A stretch of 64,000 bases of DNA from Saprospira grandis. GTDB lineage: Bacteria > Bacteroidota > Bacteroidia > Chitinophagales > Saprospiraceae. This document shows, piece after piece, positions 25,781 to 35,340 of the stretch (positions within the stretch are counted from its first letter, which is position 1; every line of letters begins with the position of its first letter). The stretch covers positions 682,001 to 746,000 of the forward strand of contig NZ_CP110854.1 in the NCBI RefSeq assembly GCF_027594745.1, given 5' to 3'. Below the pieces are notes generated by a model. That model saw only the letters and a list, made by a program, of their open reading frames with translations, was not told where the DNA came from and made no database searches. A program made the translations under genes and the position numbers.

Positions 25781-28700
25781 ATGCATAGAAAAATAGCTTA
25801 CTTTTTCACCCTTTACCTTCTATTGTCCCTGAGTTGGGGCCTAGAAGCGCAGATTGCCTATTTGGATGTTCCGGATCAGACCTTAACGGCGGGACAATCG
25901 GCCACTTTTGATTTGACCTCGGATGGGGATAATGAGATTAACATCTCGGTTAATATGAGTGGGAGTACCTTTATTACCTTCACACGGCCGGCATTAAATT
26001 CGGGCGTAAGTCAGACGGCGACCTTACAATTATCTGGGCCAAACATCCGAAAATTGGCGACTGGGGATCTAATTGGGCCGAGTTCGGGGACCTATACAGC
26101 GGGTTCTACCTTCTTTTGTTCGGCCTGTATTCAGGCGCTTTTTCCTTGGGCCGCACCACCTTTTAATGATGTCTATGTGGGCTTTCGGTTTATACGAAAC
26201 TCGGGGACGACCCATTATGCCTGGGTTCGGCTAGATGTGCCCTCTGCCGCCAACACGGTAACGATTAAAGATTTTGGCTGGGAACAAACGCCTAATGCCC
26301 CCATTATTGCGGGAGCGACAGGGCAGGTTTTGGTCAATCAGATTCTGGTCTATGGGCAAGGCGGGCAAAATACGATTAGCACGCCAAACGGGACCCTTCA
26401 GATGCTGGCGACGACCACGCCTACGAACGCCACAGATACCACTAAAAACTGGACGACCAACAACAATAGCATTGCCACAATTAACTCGACTACGGGTTTG
26501 TTGCAGGCGGTGAGTAATGGTACCGTTCGGGTTTTTGCCACAGCCAATGATGGCTCTGGCGTATCTGGTTTTGAAGACATTGTCATTTCAGGGCAATTTA
26601 AGCCCGTCAGCAGTATTCAGATTGGGGGACAAGGCGGAGCTAGCTCTGTAATTTCTACCCAAAACCTACAAATGACCACTTATGTTTTGCCCACCGATGC
26701 CACAGATACCACAGTAAGTTGGGGGGTCATCAATGGAACGGGAACCGCCACAATAAATGCCTCTGGTCTATTAACCGGAGGTAATCCGGGAACGGTTCAG
26801 GTTACTGCCACAGCCAATGATGGCTCGGGCAACTCGGCCACGGCCAATATTACGGTAGATCCTTTGCTACTGTCTAGTATATCGGTACAAGGACAAGGCG
26901 GAACCAGTAATGTGCAGGCCTCCTCTAGTTTACAGATGGTCGCCACGGTTAGTCCGAGCAATGCCACAAATACAGGCGTAAGTTGGTCGGTGAATAACCA
27001 AACGGGTTCTGCCACCATCAATCCGAGCACGGGAATGCTATCGGCTGGAAATCCCGGCACGGTAGAAGTTTGTGCCACAGCTAATGATGGCTCTGGCGTG
27101 GTGGGATGTACGGTCATTACCGTCGATCCAATTTTGATTTCTAGTATATCGGTACAAGGGCAAAGCGGACAAACCAATGTACAAGCTGCTGCTAGTTTAC
27201 AGATGATCGCTACGGTTAGTCCAACCAATGCTTCTAATCCATCAGTTAGTTGGTCCGTAATTAACGGCACAGGAACGGCTAGCATTAACGGCTCTGGTCT
27301 ACTGACTGGCGGAAACCCTGGAACGGTTCAGGTTTGCGCCACCGCCAATGATGGTTCAGGCGTTTCGGATTGTGTGACGATTACGATTGATCCCATTTTG
27401 GTCTCTAGCATTAGCGTGCAGGGACAAGGAGGGGCAACAGCCGTTTCCTCTTCTTCAACCCTACAAATGTTGGCCACGGTTAGTCCAGCCAACGCTTCTA
27501 ATCCATCGGTTAGCTGGTCCGTAACAAATGGAACAGGAACCGCCACCATTAACGGCTCAGGTCTATTGACTGGCGGAAACCCCGGAACGGTTCAGGTTTG
27601 TGCCACCGCCAATGATGGCTCTGGCATTTCCGATTGTGTGACAATTACCATTGATCCTATTTTGGTATCCAGCATTAGCGTGCAGGGACAGGGAGGGGCA
27701 ACAGCCGTTTCCTCTTCTTCAACCCTACAAATGTTGGCCACGCTTAGCCCAGCCAACGCTTCTAATCCATCGGTTAGCTGGTCCGTGACAAATGGCACAG
27801 GAACCGCCAGCATTAACGGCTCAGGTCTCTTGACTGGCGGAAACCCCGGTACGGTTCAGGTTTGTGCCACCGCCAATGATGGCTCTGGCGTTTCGGATTG
27901 TGTGACGATTACGATTGATCCTATTTTGGTATCCAGCATTAGCGTGCAGGGACAAGGAGGAGTAAGTACCGTTCAATCTTCTTCTACATTACAAATATTG
28001 GCTACGCTTAGTCCAGCCAATGCCTCTAATCCCTCGGTTAGCTGGTCTGTAGTTAATGGCACGGGAACCGCCACTATCAACGGCTCTGGTCTATTGACGG
28101 GCGGAAACCCCGGTACCGTTCAAGTTTGCGCTACCGCCAATGATGGATCGGGCGTTTCCGATTGTGTGACGATTACTATTGATCCCATTTTGGTATCCAG
28201 CATTAGTGTACAGGGGCAAGGCGGAGCAACTAATGTTTCCTCTTCTGCTAGCCTACAGATGTTGGCCACGGTTAGCCCAGCCAACGCTTCTAATCCTTCC
28301 GTTAGCTGGTCCGTAACAAATGGAACAGGAACAGCGACCATTAACGGCTCTGGTCTATTGACTGGCGGAAACCCAGGTACGGTGCAGGTTTGTGCTACGG
28401 CTAATGATGGCTCGGGCGTTTCGGATTGTGTGACGATTACGATTGATCCCATTTTGGTCTCCAGCATTAGCGTGCAGGGGCAAGGAGGGGCAACTGCCGT
28501 TTCCTCTTCTTCAACCCTACAGATGTTGGCCACGGTTAGCCCAGCCAACGCCTCTACCCCATCGGTTAGCTGGTCCGTAACAAATGGAACAGGAACAGCG
28601 ACCATTAACGGCTCTGGTCTGTTGACTGGCGGAAACCCTGGAACGGTGCAGGTTTGTGCCACCGCCAATGATGGTTCAGGCGTTTCGGATTGTGTGACGA

Positions 28701-31700
28701 TTACGATTGATCCTATTTTGGTCTCTAGCATTAGCGTGCAGGGACAAGGAGGAGCGACAGCCGTTTCCTCTTCTGCTAGCCTACAAATGTTGGCTACGGT
28801 TAGTCCAGCCAACGCCTCTACCCCATCGGTTAGCTGGTCTGTAACGAACGGCACAGGAACCGCTACCATTAACGGCTCTGGTCTATTGACCGGCGGAAAC
28901 CCTGGTACGGTGCAGGTTTGTGCCACCGCCAATGATGGTTCAGGCGTTTCGGATTGTGTAACGATTACGATTGATCCTATTTTGGTCTCTAGCATTAGCG
29001 TGCAGGGACAGGGTGGAGCGACAGCCGTTTCCTCTTCTGCTAGCCTACAAATGTTGGCTACGGTTAGTCCAGCCAACGCTTCTAATCCCTCGGTTAGTTG
29101 GTCTGTAACGAACGGCACAGGAACCGCCACCATTAACGGCTCTGGTCTCTTGACTGGCGGAAATCCCGGTACCGTTCAGGTTTGTGCCACCGCCAATGAT
29201 GGTTCAGGCGTTTCGGATTGTGTAACGATTACGGTTGATCCCATTTTGGTATCCAGCATTAGCGTGCAGGGACAGGGTGGAGCGACAGCCGTTTCCTCTT
29301 CTGCTAGTTTACAAATGTTGGCCACGGTTAGTCCAGCCAACGCTTCTAATCCTTCCGTTAGCTGGTCTGTAACAAATGGAACAGGAACCGCCACCATTAA
29401 CGGCTCTGGTCTGTTGACGGGCGGAAACCCCGGTACGGTTCAGGTTTGTGCCACCGCTAATGATGGCTCGGGCATTTCGAATTGTGTGACGATTACCATT
29501 GATCCCATTTTGGTCTCTAGCATTAGCGTGCAGGGACAAGGAGGAGCGACTAATGTTTCCTCTTCTTCGACTTTACAGATGTTGGCCACGGTTAGTCCCG
29601 CCAATGCCTCTAATCCATCGGTTAGCTGGTCCGTAACGAACGGCACAGGAACCGCTACCATTAACGGCTCTGGTCTCTTGACCGGCGGGAACCCCGGTAC
29701 CGTTCAGGTTTGTGCTACGGCCAATGATGGCTCTGGCATTTCCGATTGTGTGACGATTACCATTGATCCTATTTTGGTATCCAGCATTAGCGTGCAGGGA
29801 CAAGGAGGTGCGAACAGCATACAAGCTGGCTCAAACCTTCAGATGGTAGCTACCGTCAGTCCAGCCAATGCCTCCAACCAAACGGTAGTTTGGTCGGTAA
29901 ACAATCAGAGTGGTACAGCTAGCATTGATCCCAATACAGGGCTGCTATCCGCAACTACAGCAGGAACTGTAGAAGTTTGTGCCACGGCCACAGATGGTTC
30001 TGGCGTTTCGGGCTGTACCGTAATTACGATTAACACAACAACTATTCTTGTCAGTGCGATTAGCGTACAGGGACAAGGAGGAAATAGCAATGTACAGGCA
30101 GGAGCCAACCTACAAATGGAGGCCACCGTCAGTCCAGCCAATGCTTCCAACCAGACGGTAGTTTGGTCGGTAACAAACCAAACAGGTAGCGCCACAATTG
30201 ACCCGAATACGGGCCTACTTACAGGAGGCAGTGCCGGAACTGTAGAGGTTTGCGCCACAGCCACAGATGGTTCGGGCATTTCGGGCTGCACTACAATAAC
30301 TGTTTTAACGGCGGTAGTGGCCGTAAGCAGTATTAGTGTACAAGGTCAAGGCGGACAAAGCAACCTTACTTTAGGAAATAACCTACAGATGGTAGCAACG
30401 GTTAACCCCGCTAATGCAAGCAATAGCTCGGTTAGCTGGTCCGTAAACAACCAAACAGGTACGGCTAGCATTGATCCGCTAACAGGTCTGTTGAGCGCTA
30501 CCGCTGAAGGTACCGTAGAAGTCTGTGCCACGGCCAATGATGGCTCTGGCGTTTCAGGCTGCACGATTATTACCATTGACCCCATTTTGGTTAGCAGCAT
30601 TACTGTACAGGGCCAAGGGGGTGCCACTAATGTTTCTTCTTCTGCAAGCTTACAGATGGTAGCAACGGTTAGCCCCAGCAGTGCCTCGAATAGCTCGCTG
30701 AGTTGGTCCGTAAACAACCAGACAGGAACGGCCACAATTAACCCGAGTACAGGGGTCTTAAGCGCTGGTAATCCTGGTACGGTAGAAGTTTGCGCTACCG
30801 CCAATGATGGCTCAGGCGTTTCTGACTGTATTGTGATTACGATCGATCCCATTTTGGTCAGCAGTATTGCTGTACAAGGCCAAGGGGGAGCCACTAATGT
30901 ACAAGCCAATGCCAGCTTACAGATGTTGGCGACGGTTAGCCCAGCCAATGCCTCGAATAGCTCGCTGAGTTGGTCCGTAATCAACGGAACAGGTACTGCG
31001 ACAATTAACAGTGCAGGTCTCTTGAGCGCAGGAACCCCCGGTACGGTTCAGGTTTGTGCTACGGCTAATGATGGCTCGGGCGTTTCAGATTGTGTAACGA
31101 TTAGCATTGATCCCATTTTGGTCTCTAGCATTAGCGTGCAAGGACAAGGGGGACAAACCAATGTCCTCTCTTCAAGCAACTTGCAAATGTTGGCTACAAT
31201 CAGCCCAACAAATGCCTCCAATAGCTCGCTGAGTTGGTCCGTAAACAACCAAACGGGGACAGCGACCATTAACCCCAGTACGGGCGTTTTGACCGCTGGT
31301 AATCCCGGTACGGTAGAGGTTTGTGCTACCGCCAATGATGGCTCGGGCATTTCTGACTGTATTGTGATTACAATCGATCCCATTTTGGTCAGCAGCATTG
31401 CTGTGCAAGGCCAAGGCGGCGCCACTAGCGTAACCGCTTCGGCTAGTTTGCAGATGCTGGCCACGGTCAGTCCAAGCAATGCCTCTAATACAACAGTAAA
31501 CTGGAGCGTTACCCACCAAACAGGAAGCGCAACGATCAATAGTGCAGGACTTTTAACTGCTGGATCTGCAGGTACTGTAGAGGTTTGCGCAACAGCTACT
31601 GATGGCTCTGGCGTTTCTGACTGTATTATTATTACCATAACAACAAATACCGTTTTGGTCTCTAGCATTGCTGTGCAAAGCCAAGGAGGACAAACGAACG

Positions 31701-34369
31701 TCCTTGCTTCAAATAACTTGCAAATGCTAGCCACCGTTAGCCCAAGCAATGCCTCTAATAGCTCGGTCAGTTGGTCGGTAAACAACCAAACAGGTACAGC
31801 GACCATTAACCCCAGTACAGGCGTTTTGACCGCTGGTAATCCCGGTACGGTAGAGGTTTGTGCTACGGCCAATGATGGCTCAGGCGTTTCTGACTGTATT
31901 ATTATTACGATTAATCCCATTTTGGTCAGCAGTATTACGGTACAAGGCCAAGGGGGAGCCACTAATGTCACCGCTTCGGCTAGTTTGCAGATGCTGGCCA
32001 CGGTTAGTCCAACTAATGCCTCGAATAACTCGGTCAGTTGGTCGGTGAACAACCAAACGGGTACAGCAACCATTAACCCGAGTACAGGTGTTTTGACCGC
32101 TGGTAATCCTGGTACGGTAGAGGTTTGTGCTACGGCCAATGATGGCTCAGGCGTTTCTGACTGTATTATTATTACGATTGATCCCATTTTGGTCAGCAGT
32201 ATTACGGTACAAGGACAAGGGGGAGCTACTACGGTTTCTACCGCTTCTAGCCTACAAATGATTGCGACCGTTAGTCCAAGCAATGCCTCGAATCCAAATG
32301 TTAGCTGGTCGGTCAATAATCAGACAGGCTCGGCAAGTATTAGTGCTTCTGGTGTGTTGAGTCCTAGCTCGGCAGGAACCGTAGAGGTTTGTGCCACGGC
32401 TACGGATGGCTCTGGCGTTTCAGACTGTATTGTTATTACGATTAGCAATACTTTTATTCCCGTTACGGCGATTAGTGTACAGGGACAGGGAGGAACCAAC
32501 AGCATCAATGCAGGAGCAAGCTTGCAGATGCAGGCTACGGTGACGCCCTCCAATGCAACGAACCCTAGCGTGAGTTGGTCGGTCAATAACCAAACAGGAA
32601 CAGCGACCATCAATCCCACAACAGGACAGCTCATTGCTGGAAACCCCGGTACCGTAGAAGTTTGCGCCACGGCCAATGATGGTTCGGGCGTAGTGGGCTG
32701 TACAATTATTACGATCAATGCCGTTTTGGTCTCTAGCATTGCTGTGCAAGGGCAGGGCGGCGCCACTAGCGTTCAAGCCAATGCCAGTCTGCAAATGATA
32801 GCCACGGTTAATCCCGCCAATGCAACGGACAATAGTGTGAGTTGGTCAGTCAATAACCAAACAGGATCAGCAACGATTAACCCCAGTACGGGCGTTTTGA
32901 CTGCCGCTAGTCCAGGTACCGTAGAAGTTTGTGCTACGGCCAATGATGGCTCAGGCGTAACCGACTGTATCATAATTACCATCGATCCCATTTTGGTCGC
33001 TAGCATTGCTGTGCAGGGCCAAGGCGGCGCCACTAGCGTTCAAGCCAATGCCAGTCTGCAAATGATCGCTACGGTAACGCCCTCCAATGCCTCGAATCCT
33101 TCGGTCAACTGGACGGTCACTAACCAAACGGGAACCGCTACCATTAACCCCAGCACTGGGGTTTTGATGGCGGGTAACCCAGGCACAGTAGAGGTTTGTG
33201 CCACAGCCAATGATGGTTCTGGCGTTTCTGACTGTATTATTATTACGATCAATCCCATTTATGTGACGGGAATTAGCGTGCAGGGCCAAGGCGGACAATC
33301 CTCGATTACGACCCTCAATGGCAACTTGCAAATGTTTGCTACGGTAACGCCTAGCAATGCCTCGAACCCAACTGTAGTTTGGTCGGTGAATGACCCCGCA
33401 GTTGCCACAATTGATCCCAATACGGGACTGCTTACGGCTGTTGGCAATGGTTTGGTCACGGTAACCGCTACCGCCACCGATGGCTCTAATGTCTTTGGCT
33501 CAACCATTATTACGGTTAACAACCAATCGGTGATGGTGCAAACGATTTTGGTCAATTCTCAATCGGGAATAGATCATATTACAACTAATGCTGGAAGTTT
33601 ACAGATGATCGCTACGGTCCTTCCAACTAGTGCCAATAACCAAAATGTAAACTGGTCGGTATCCAATAGCAGTATTGCCAGCATCAACGCTACGGGCGTG
33701 CTACAAGCACTAACCAATGGCGTAGTTACGGTAACGGCTACGGCTACTGATGGCTCTGGCGTTTCGGGCAGCAAACAGATTACGATTAGCAACCAAGGCG
33801 GGCAGGGACAGATTCTGGTCTCTTCTATTCAGGTACTTTCTGCTGGCGGAAATACGGAGATTAACTTGCCCAACGGGACTTTGCAGCTCTTTGCGGTGGT
33901 TTCTCCAACTAATGCCGATAATCAAAATGTGGGTTGGTCGGTTTCCAATACTTCGGTGGGAACCATTGACCAATCTGGTGTCCTTACCGCTAGAGGCAAT
34001 GGCCAGGTCTTGGTCGTGGCTTCTGCTCAAGATGGCTCTGGCGTTTCGGGTTCTATTCTCATCGAGGTGAGTAATCAACCCACGGGAACAACTCCTATTG
34101 CGCTGACTGATGGGCAATATCGGATTTATCCGAACCCGCTTCAGGAGGTCCTAAATCTAGAGTTGGAGCTGCCCAATGCGGCCCCAGATGCTCGCTTACA
34201 GATTTTTGATTTCGCCGGGCGCTTATTGCTGGATCGCCAGCTAGATCTCCCTGAAGGCTTCTCGAATACTCAGCTTCAGCTTCCTGCTGACTGGCCTTCT
34301 GGGCTCTATTTCCTACAATTACAAACGCCTAAGGGGCAGCTCTTGGGCCAAAAGCTACAAAAACCATAA
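25781..34369 (+). CDS. Giant adhesin with 29 BIG2 Ig-like repeats and T9SS sorting domain
   Basis: 2862 residues from ATG 25781, chosen because it yields a signal peptide (MHRKIAYFFTLYLLLSLSWG). The N-terminal unique domain (about 20-185) is followed by 29 tandem bacterial Ig-like (BIG2) repeats of about 88 residues, typical unit ISVQGQGG...LQMLATVSPANAS...VSWSV...G.V.VCATANDGSG. The C-terminal 80 residues are a type A T9SS sorting domain (YRIYPNPLQEVLNLEL ... GLYFLQL). Repeats 3-26 carry a Cys pair (VCATANDGSGVSDC); repeats 1, 2 and 27-29 do not. The protein should be exported by Sec, then T9SS, and anchored on the cell surface as a long fibre for adhesion, prey or substrate contact. Long antisense frames are a by-product of the repeats. 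Confidence 0.94.
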   Translation: MHRKIAYFFTLYLLLSLSWGLEAQIAYLDVPDQTLTAGQSATFDLTSDGDNEINISVNMSGSTFITFTRPALNSGVSQTATLQLSGPNIRKLATGDLIGPSSGTYTAGSTFFCSACIQALFPWAAPPFNDVYVGFRFIRNSGTTHYAWVRLDVPSAANTVTIKDFGWEQTPNAPIIAGATGQVLVNQILVYGQGGQNTISTPNGTLQMLATTTPTNATDTTKNWTTNNNSIATINSTTGLLQAVSNGTVRVFATANDGSGVSGFEDIVISGQFKPVSSIQIGGQGGASSVISTQNLQMTTYVLPTDATDTTVSWGVINGTGTATINASGLLTGGNPGTVQVTATANDGSGNSATANITVDPLLLSSISVQGQGGTSNVQASSSLQMVATVSPSNATNTGVSWSVNNQTGSATINPSTGMLSAGNPGTVEVCATANDGSGVVGCTVITVDPILISSISVQGQSGQTNVQAAASLQMIATVSPTNASNPSVSWSVINGTGTASINGSGLLTGGNPGTVQVCATANDGSGVSDCVTITIDPILVSSISVQGQGGATAVSSSSTLQMLATVSPANASNPSVSWSVTNGTGTATINGSGLLTGGNPGTVQVCATANDGSGISDCVTITIDPILVSSISVQGQGGATAVSSSSTLQMLATLSPANASNPSVSWSVTNGTGTASINGSGLLTGGNPGTVQVCATANDGSGVSDCVTITIDPILVSSISVQGQGGVSTVQSSSTLQILATLSPANASNPSVSWSVVNGTGTATINGSGLLTGGNPGTVQVCATANDGSGVSDCVTITIDPILVSSISVQGQGGATNVSSSASLQMLATVSPANASNPSVSWSVTNGTGTATINGSGLLTGGNPGTVQVCATANDGSGVSDCVTITIDPILVSSISVQGQGGATAVSSSSTLQMLATVSPANASTPSVSWSVTNGTGTATINGSGLLTGGNPGTVQVCATANDGSGVSDCVTITIDPILVSSISVQGQGGATAVSSSASLQMLATVSPANASTPSVSWSVTNGTGTATINGSGLLTGGNPGTVQVCATANDGSGVSDCVTITIDPILVSSISVQGQGGATAVSSSASLQMLATVSPANASNPSVSWSVTNGTGTATINGSGLLTGGNPGTVQVCATANDGSGVSDCVTITVDPILVSSISVQGQGGATAVSSSASLQMLATVSPANASNPSVSWSVTNGTGTATINGSGLLTGGNPGTVQVCATANDGSGISNCVTITIDPILVSSISVQGQGGATNVSSSSTLQMLATVSPANASNPSVSWSVTNGTGTATINGSGLLTGGNPGTVQVCATANDGSGISDCVTITIDPILVSSISVQGQGGANSIQAGSNLQMVATVSPANASNQTVVWSVNNQSGTASIDPNTGLLSATTAGTVEVCATATDGSGVSGCTVITINTTTILVSAISVQGQGGNSNVQAGANLQMEATVSPANASNQTVVWSVTNQTGSATIDPNTGLLTGGSAGTVEVCATATDGSGISGCTTITVLTAVVAVSSISVQGQGGQSNLTLGNNLQMVATVNPANASNSSVSWSVNNQTGTASIDPLTGLLSATAEGTVEVCATANDGSGVSGCTIITIDPILVSSITVQGQGGATNVSSSASLQMVATVSPSSASNSSLSWSVNNQTGTATINPSTGVLSAGNPGTVEVCATANDGSGVSDCIVITIDPILVSSIAVQGQGGATNVQANASLQMLATVSPANASNSSLSWSVINGTGTATINSAGLLSAGTPGTVQVCATANDGSGVSDCVTISIDPILVSSISVQGQGGQTNVLSSSNLQMLATISPTNASNSSLSWSVNNQTGTATINPSTGVLTAGNPGTVEVCATANDGSGISDCIVITIDPILVSSIAVQGQGGATSVTASASLQMLATVSPSNASNTTVNWSVTHQTGSATINSAGLLTAGSAGTVEVCATATDGSGVSDCIIITITTNTVLVSSIAVQSQGGQTNVLASNNLQMLATVSPSNASNSSVSWSVNNQTGTATINPSTGVLTAGNPGTVEVCATANDGSGVSDCIIITINPILVSSITVQGQGGATNVTASASLQMLATVSPTNASNNSVSWSVNNQTGTATINPSTGVLTAGNPGTVEVCATANDGSGVSDCIIITIDPILVSSITVQGQGGATTVSTASSLQMIATVSPSNASNPNVSWSVNNQTGSASISASGVLSPSSAGTVEVCATATDGSGVSDCIVITISNTFIPVTAISVQGQGGTNSINAGASLQMQATVTPSNATNPSVSWSVNNQTGTATINPTTGQLIAGNPGTVEVCATANDGSGVVGCTIITINAVLVSSIAVQGQGGATSVQANASLQMIATVNPANATDNSVSWSVNNQTGSATINPSTGVLTAASPGTVEVCATANDGSGVTDCIIITIDPILVASIAVQGQGGATSVQANASLQMIATVTPSNASNPSVNWTVTNQTGTATINPSTGVLMAGNPGTVEVCATANDGSGVSDCIIITINPIYVTGISVQGQGGQSSITTLNGNLQMFATVTPSNASNPTVVWSVNDPAVATIDPNTGLLTAVGNGLVTVTATATDGSNVFGSTIITVNNQSVMVQTILVNSQSGIDHITTNAGSLQMIATVLPTSANNQNVNWSVSNSSIASINATGVLQALTNGVVTVTATATDGSGVSGSKQITISNQGGQGQILVSSIQVLSAGGNTEINLPNGTLQLFAVVSPTNADNQNVGWSVSNTSVGTIDQSGVLTARGNGQVLVVASAQDGSGVSGSILIEVSNQPTGTTPIALTDGQYRIYPNPLQEVLNLELELPNAAPDARLQIFDFAGRLLLDRQLDLPEGFSNTQLQLPADWPSGLYFLQLQTPKGQLLGQKLQKP
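27397..29773 (+). repeat. Nine near-identical 264-bp units inside the adhesin gene
   Basis: Units 5-13 of the BIG2 array differ mainly by silent changes and swaps between ATAVSSSSTLQ, ATNVSSSASLQ and similar segments. All are exactly 264 bp, so gain or loss of a unit keeps the frame. This indicates recent expansion or gene conversion. Confidence 0.9.
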
Positions 34370-34390
34370 GCTAGCTGTTCTATAATTTGA

Positions 34391-34427
34391 AAAAGCCTGT
34401 TCGCTATTTGCGGATGGGCTTTTTTGT
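34391..34427 (+). terminator. Intrinsic terminator of the giant adhesin gene
   Basis: AAAAAGCC-tg-TTCGC-tattt-GCGGA-tg-GGCTTTTTT, 22 bp after the stop; element 8 begins right after its T run. Confidence 0.7.
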
Positions 34428-34431
34428 TTTT

Positions 34432-34564
34432 GGGGCCTCCCGCAGCAAGCTGCGGGCGCTACGCTTTGGGGCTCGCAAGTCTGCTCGGCCCTGCGGCGGC
34501 TTCGCCGCCTGGGTCTGGCCTGACGGCCACCCCGCCGCATCGCTAGGCCGTTTGGCCTTCGGCC
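34432..34564 (+). repeat. Structured intergenic element, copy 8 (terminal pair CT/AG)
   Basis: Starts GGGGCCTCC, ends CGCTAGGCC at 34550 with a further GGCC-ttc-GGCC hairpin. Internal hairpins CCCGCAGC-aa-GCTGCGGG, GGCGGC-ttc-GCCGCC and TGGCC-tgac-GGCCA. It follows the adhesin terminator. Confidence 0.88.
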
Positions 34565-34566
34565 AT

Positions 34567-34646
34567 GGCTGCGGGTTAAAACCCGCAGCCAATTTCGGAA
34601 CCACTAAGCTATATTTTGCCCCCTGCCTGCAGCTTAAAAGCCGCAG
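34567..34646. repeat. Pair of TTaaAA-centred hairpins
   Basis: 34567-34590 is GGCTGCGGGTT-aa-AACCCGCAGCC, a perfect 11-bp stem. 34628-34646 is a related CTGCAGCTT-aa-AAGCCGCAG stem with one mismatch. No T run follows, so they are unlikely to be terminators. Function unknown. Confidence 0.6.
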
Positions 34647-34711
34647 AACCTGAAAACAACTGCTATTCCGCCATAGCCAAAGGCCAAACAGCCCAACAAA
34701 ACCTTTACGCC

Positions 34712-35101
34712 CTATTCTGCAACTGCAAAACAGCATATTCCATTTAGAGGATGCTATTCTGAAACTGCAAAACAGCATATTCCATTTGGAGGATGCTATT
34801 CTGAAACTGCAAAACGGCATATTCCATTTGGAGGATGCTATTCTGAAACTGCAAAACGGCATATTCCATTTGGAGGATGCTATTCTGAAACTGCAAAACA
34901 GCATATTCCATTTGGAGGATGCTATTCTGAAACTGCAAAACAGCATATTCCATTTAGAGGATGCTATTCTGAAACTGCAAAACAGCATATTCCATTTGGA
35001 GGATGCTATTCTGAAACTGCAAAATGGCATCTTACAGCTGCGGCAAGCTATTCGCAATTTGTGAAACGGCATTTGTAAACTAAGGGGAGCTATTTGTGGG
35101 G
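34712..35101. repeat. 42-bp tandem array, nine units
   Basis: Exact 42-bp period starting at 34712, 34754, 34796, 34838, 34880, 34922, 34964 and 35006, a degenerate ninth unit at 35048, and the first bases of a tenth at 35090. Each unit begins CTATTCTGAAACTGC and holds GCAT-a-TTCC-attt-GGagg-ATGC, a weak hairpin. Since 42 is divisible by three, several frames stay open; the plus frame would encode a 14-residue amphipathic repeat (LEDAILKLQNSIFH) but lacks an ATG. There are no spacers, so it is not a CRISPR array. Confidence 0.92.
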
Positions 35102-35142
35102 ACTATACATCAAGACTTTGATGGACTGTTCAAAAAATTCGT

Positions 35143-35278
35143 CCTACAGGCCCGAAGGGCCGAAGGCCTAGCGATGTGCAAGGGTGGCCGAAGGCCAGAC
35201 CGAGGCAGCTTCGCTGCCGAAGGGCCGAGCAGACCTGCGAGCCCTGAAACGTAGCGCCGCAGCTTGCTGCGGAGGCCC
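35143..35278 (-). repeat. Structured intergenic element, copy 9 (terminal pair CT/AG)
   Basis: Sense strand starts right after the T run of the 35341 gene terminator and ends GCTAGGCC. Hairpins CCGCAGC-aa-GCTGCGG, GGCAGC-gaa-GCTGCC and TGGCC-ttc-GGCCA. Confidence 0.88.
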
Positions 35279-35280
35279 AA

Positions 35281-35317
35281 AAAAAAAAGCTGCTGCAACA
35301 AAAATGTTACAGCAGCT
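35281..35317 (-). terminator. Intrinsic terminator of the 35341 FKBP gene
   Basis: Minus strand AGCTGCTG-t-AACA-tttt-TGTT-g-CAGCAGCT followed by T-rich run that joins element 9. Confidence 0.85.
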
Positions 35318-35340
35318 TATAAACAGTAGTTTCAAACTAC

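Noticed and set aside
28120..32316. Long antisense open frames (up to about 420 codons) opposite the adhesin gene
   Set aside because: They arise from the in-frame 264-bp repeats, show no start context or domain, and mirror the repeat period; no independent gene is supported.
34786..35064. Plus-strand frame encoding LEDAILKLQNSIFH repeats
   Set aside because: It looks like a coiled coil but starts only at TTG, has no ribosome-binding context and lacks a promoter; kept as a possibility in the array finding.
34404..35072. 222-codon minus-strand frame through the 42-bp array
   Set aside because: It runs through the array, two hairpins and element 8, and its repeated peptide (MLFCSFRIASSKWN) is Cys/Trp-rich without a plausible fold. 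The openness follows from the 42-bp period.
34712..35101. Possible CRISPR array
   Set aside because: Units are contiguous 42-mers without unique spacers and no cas genes are nearby.
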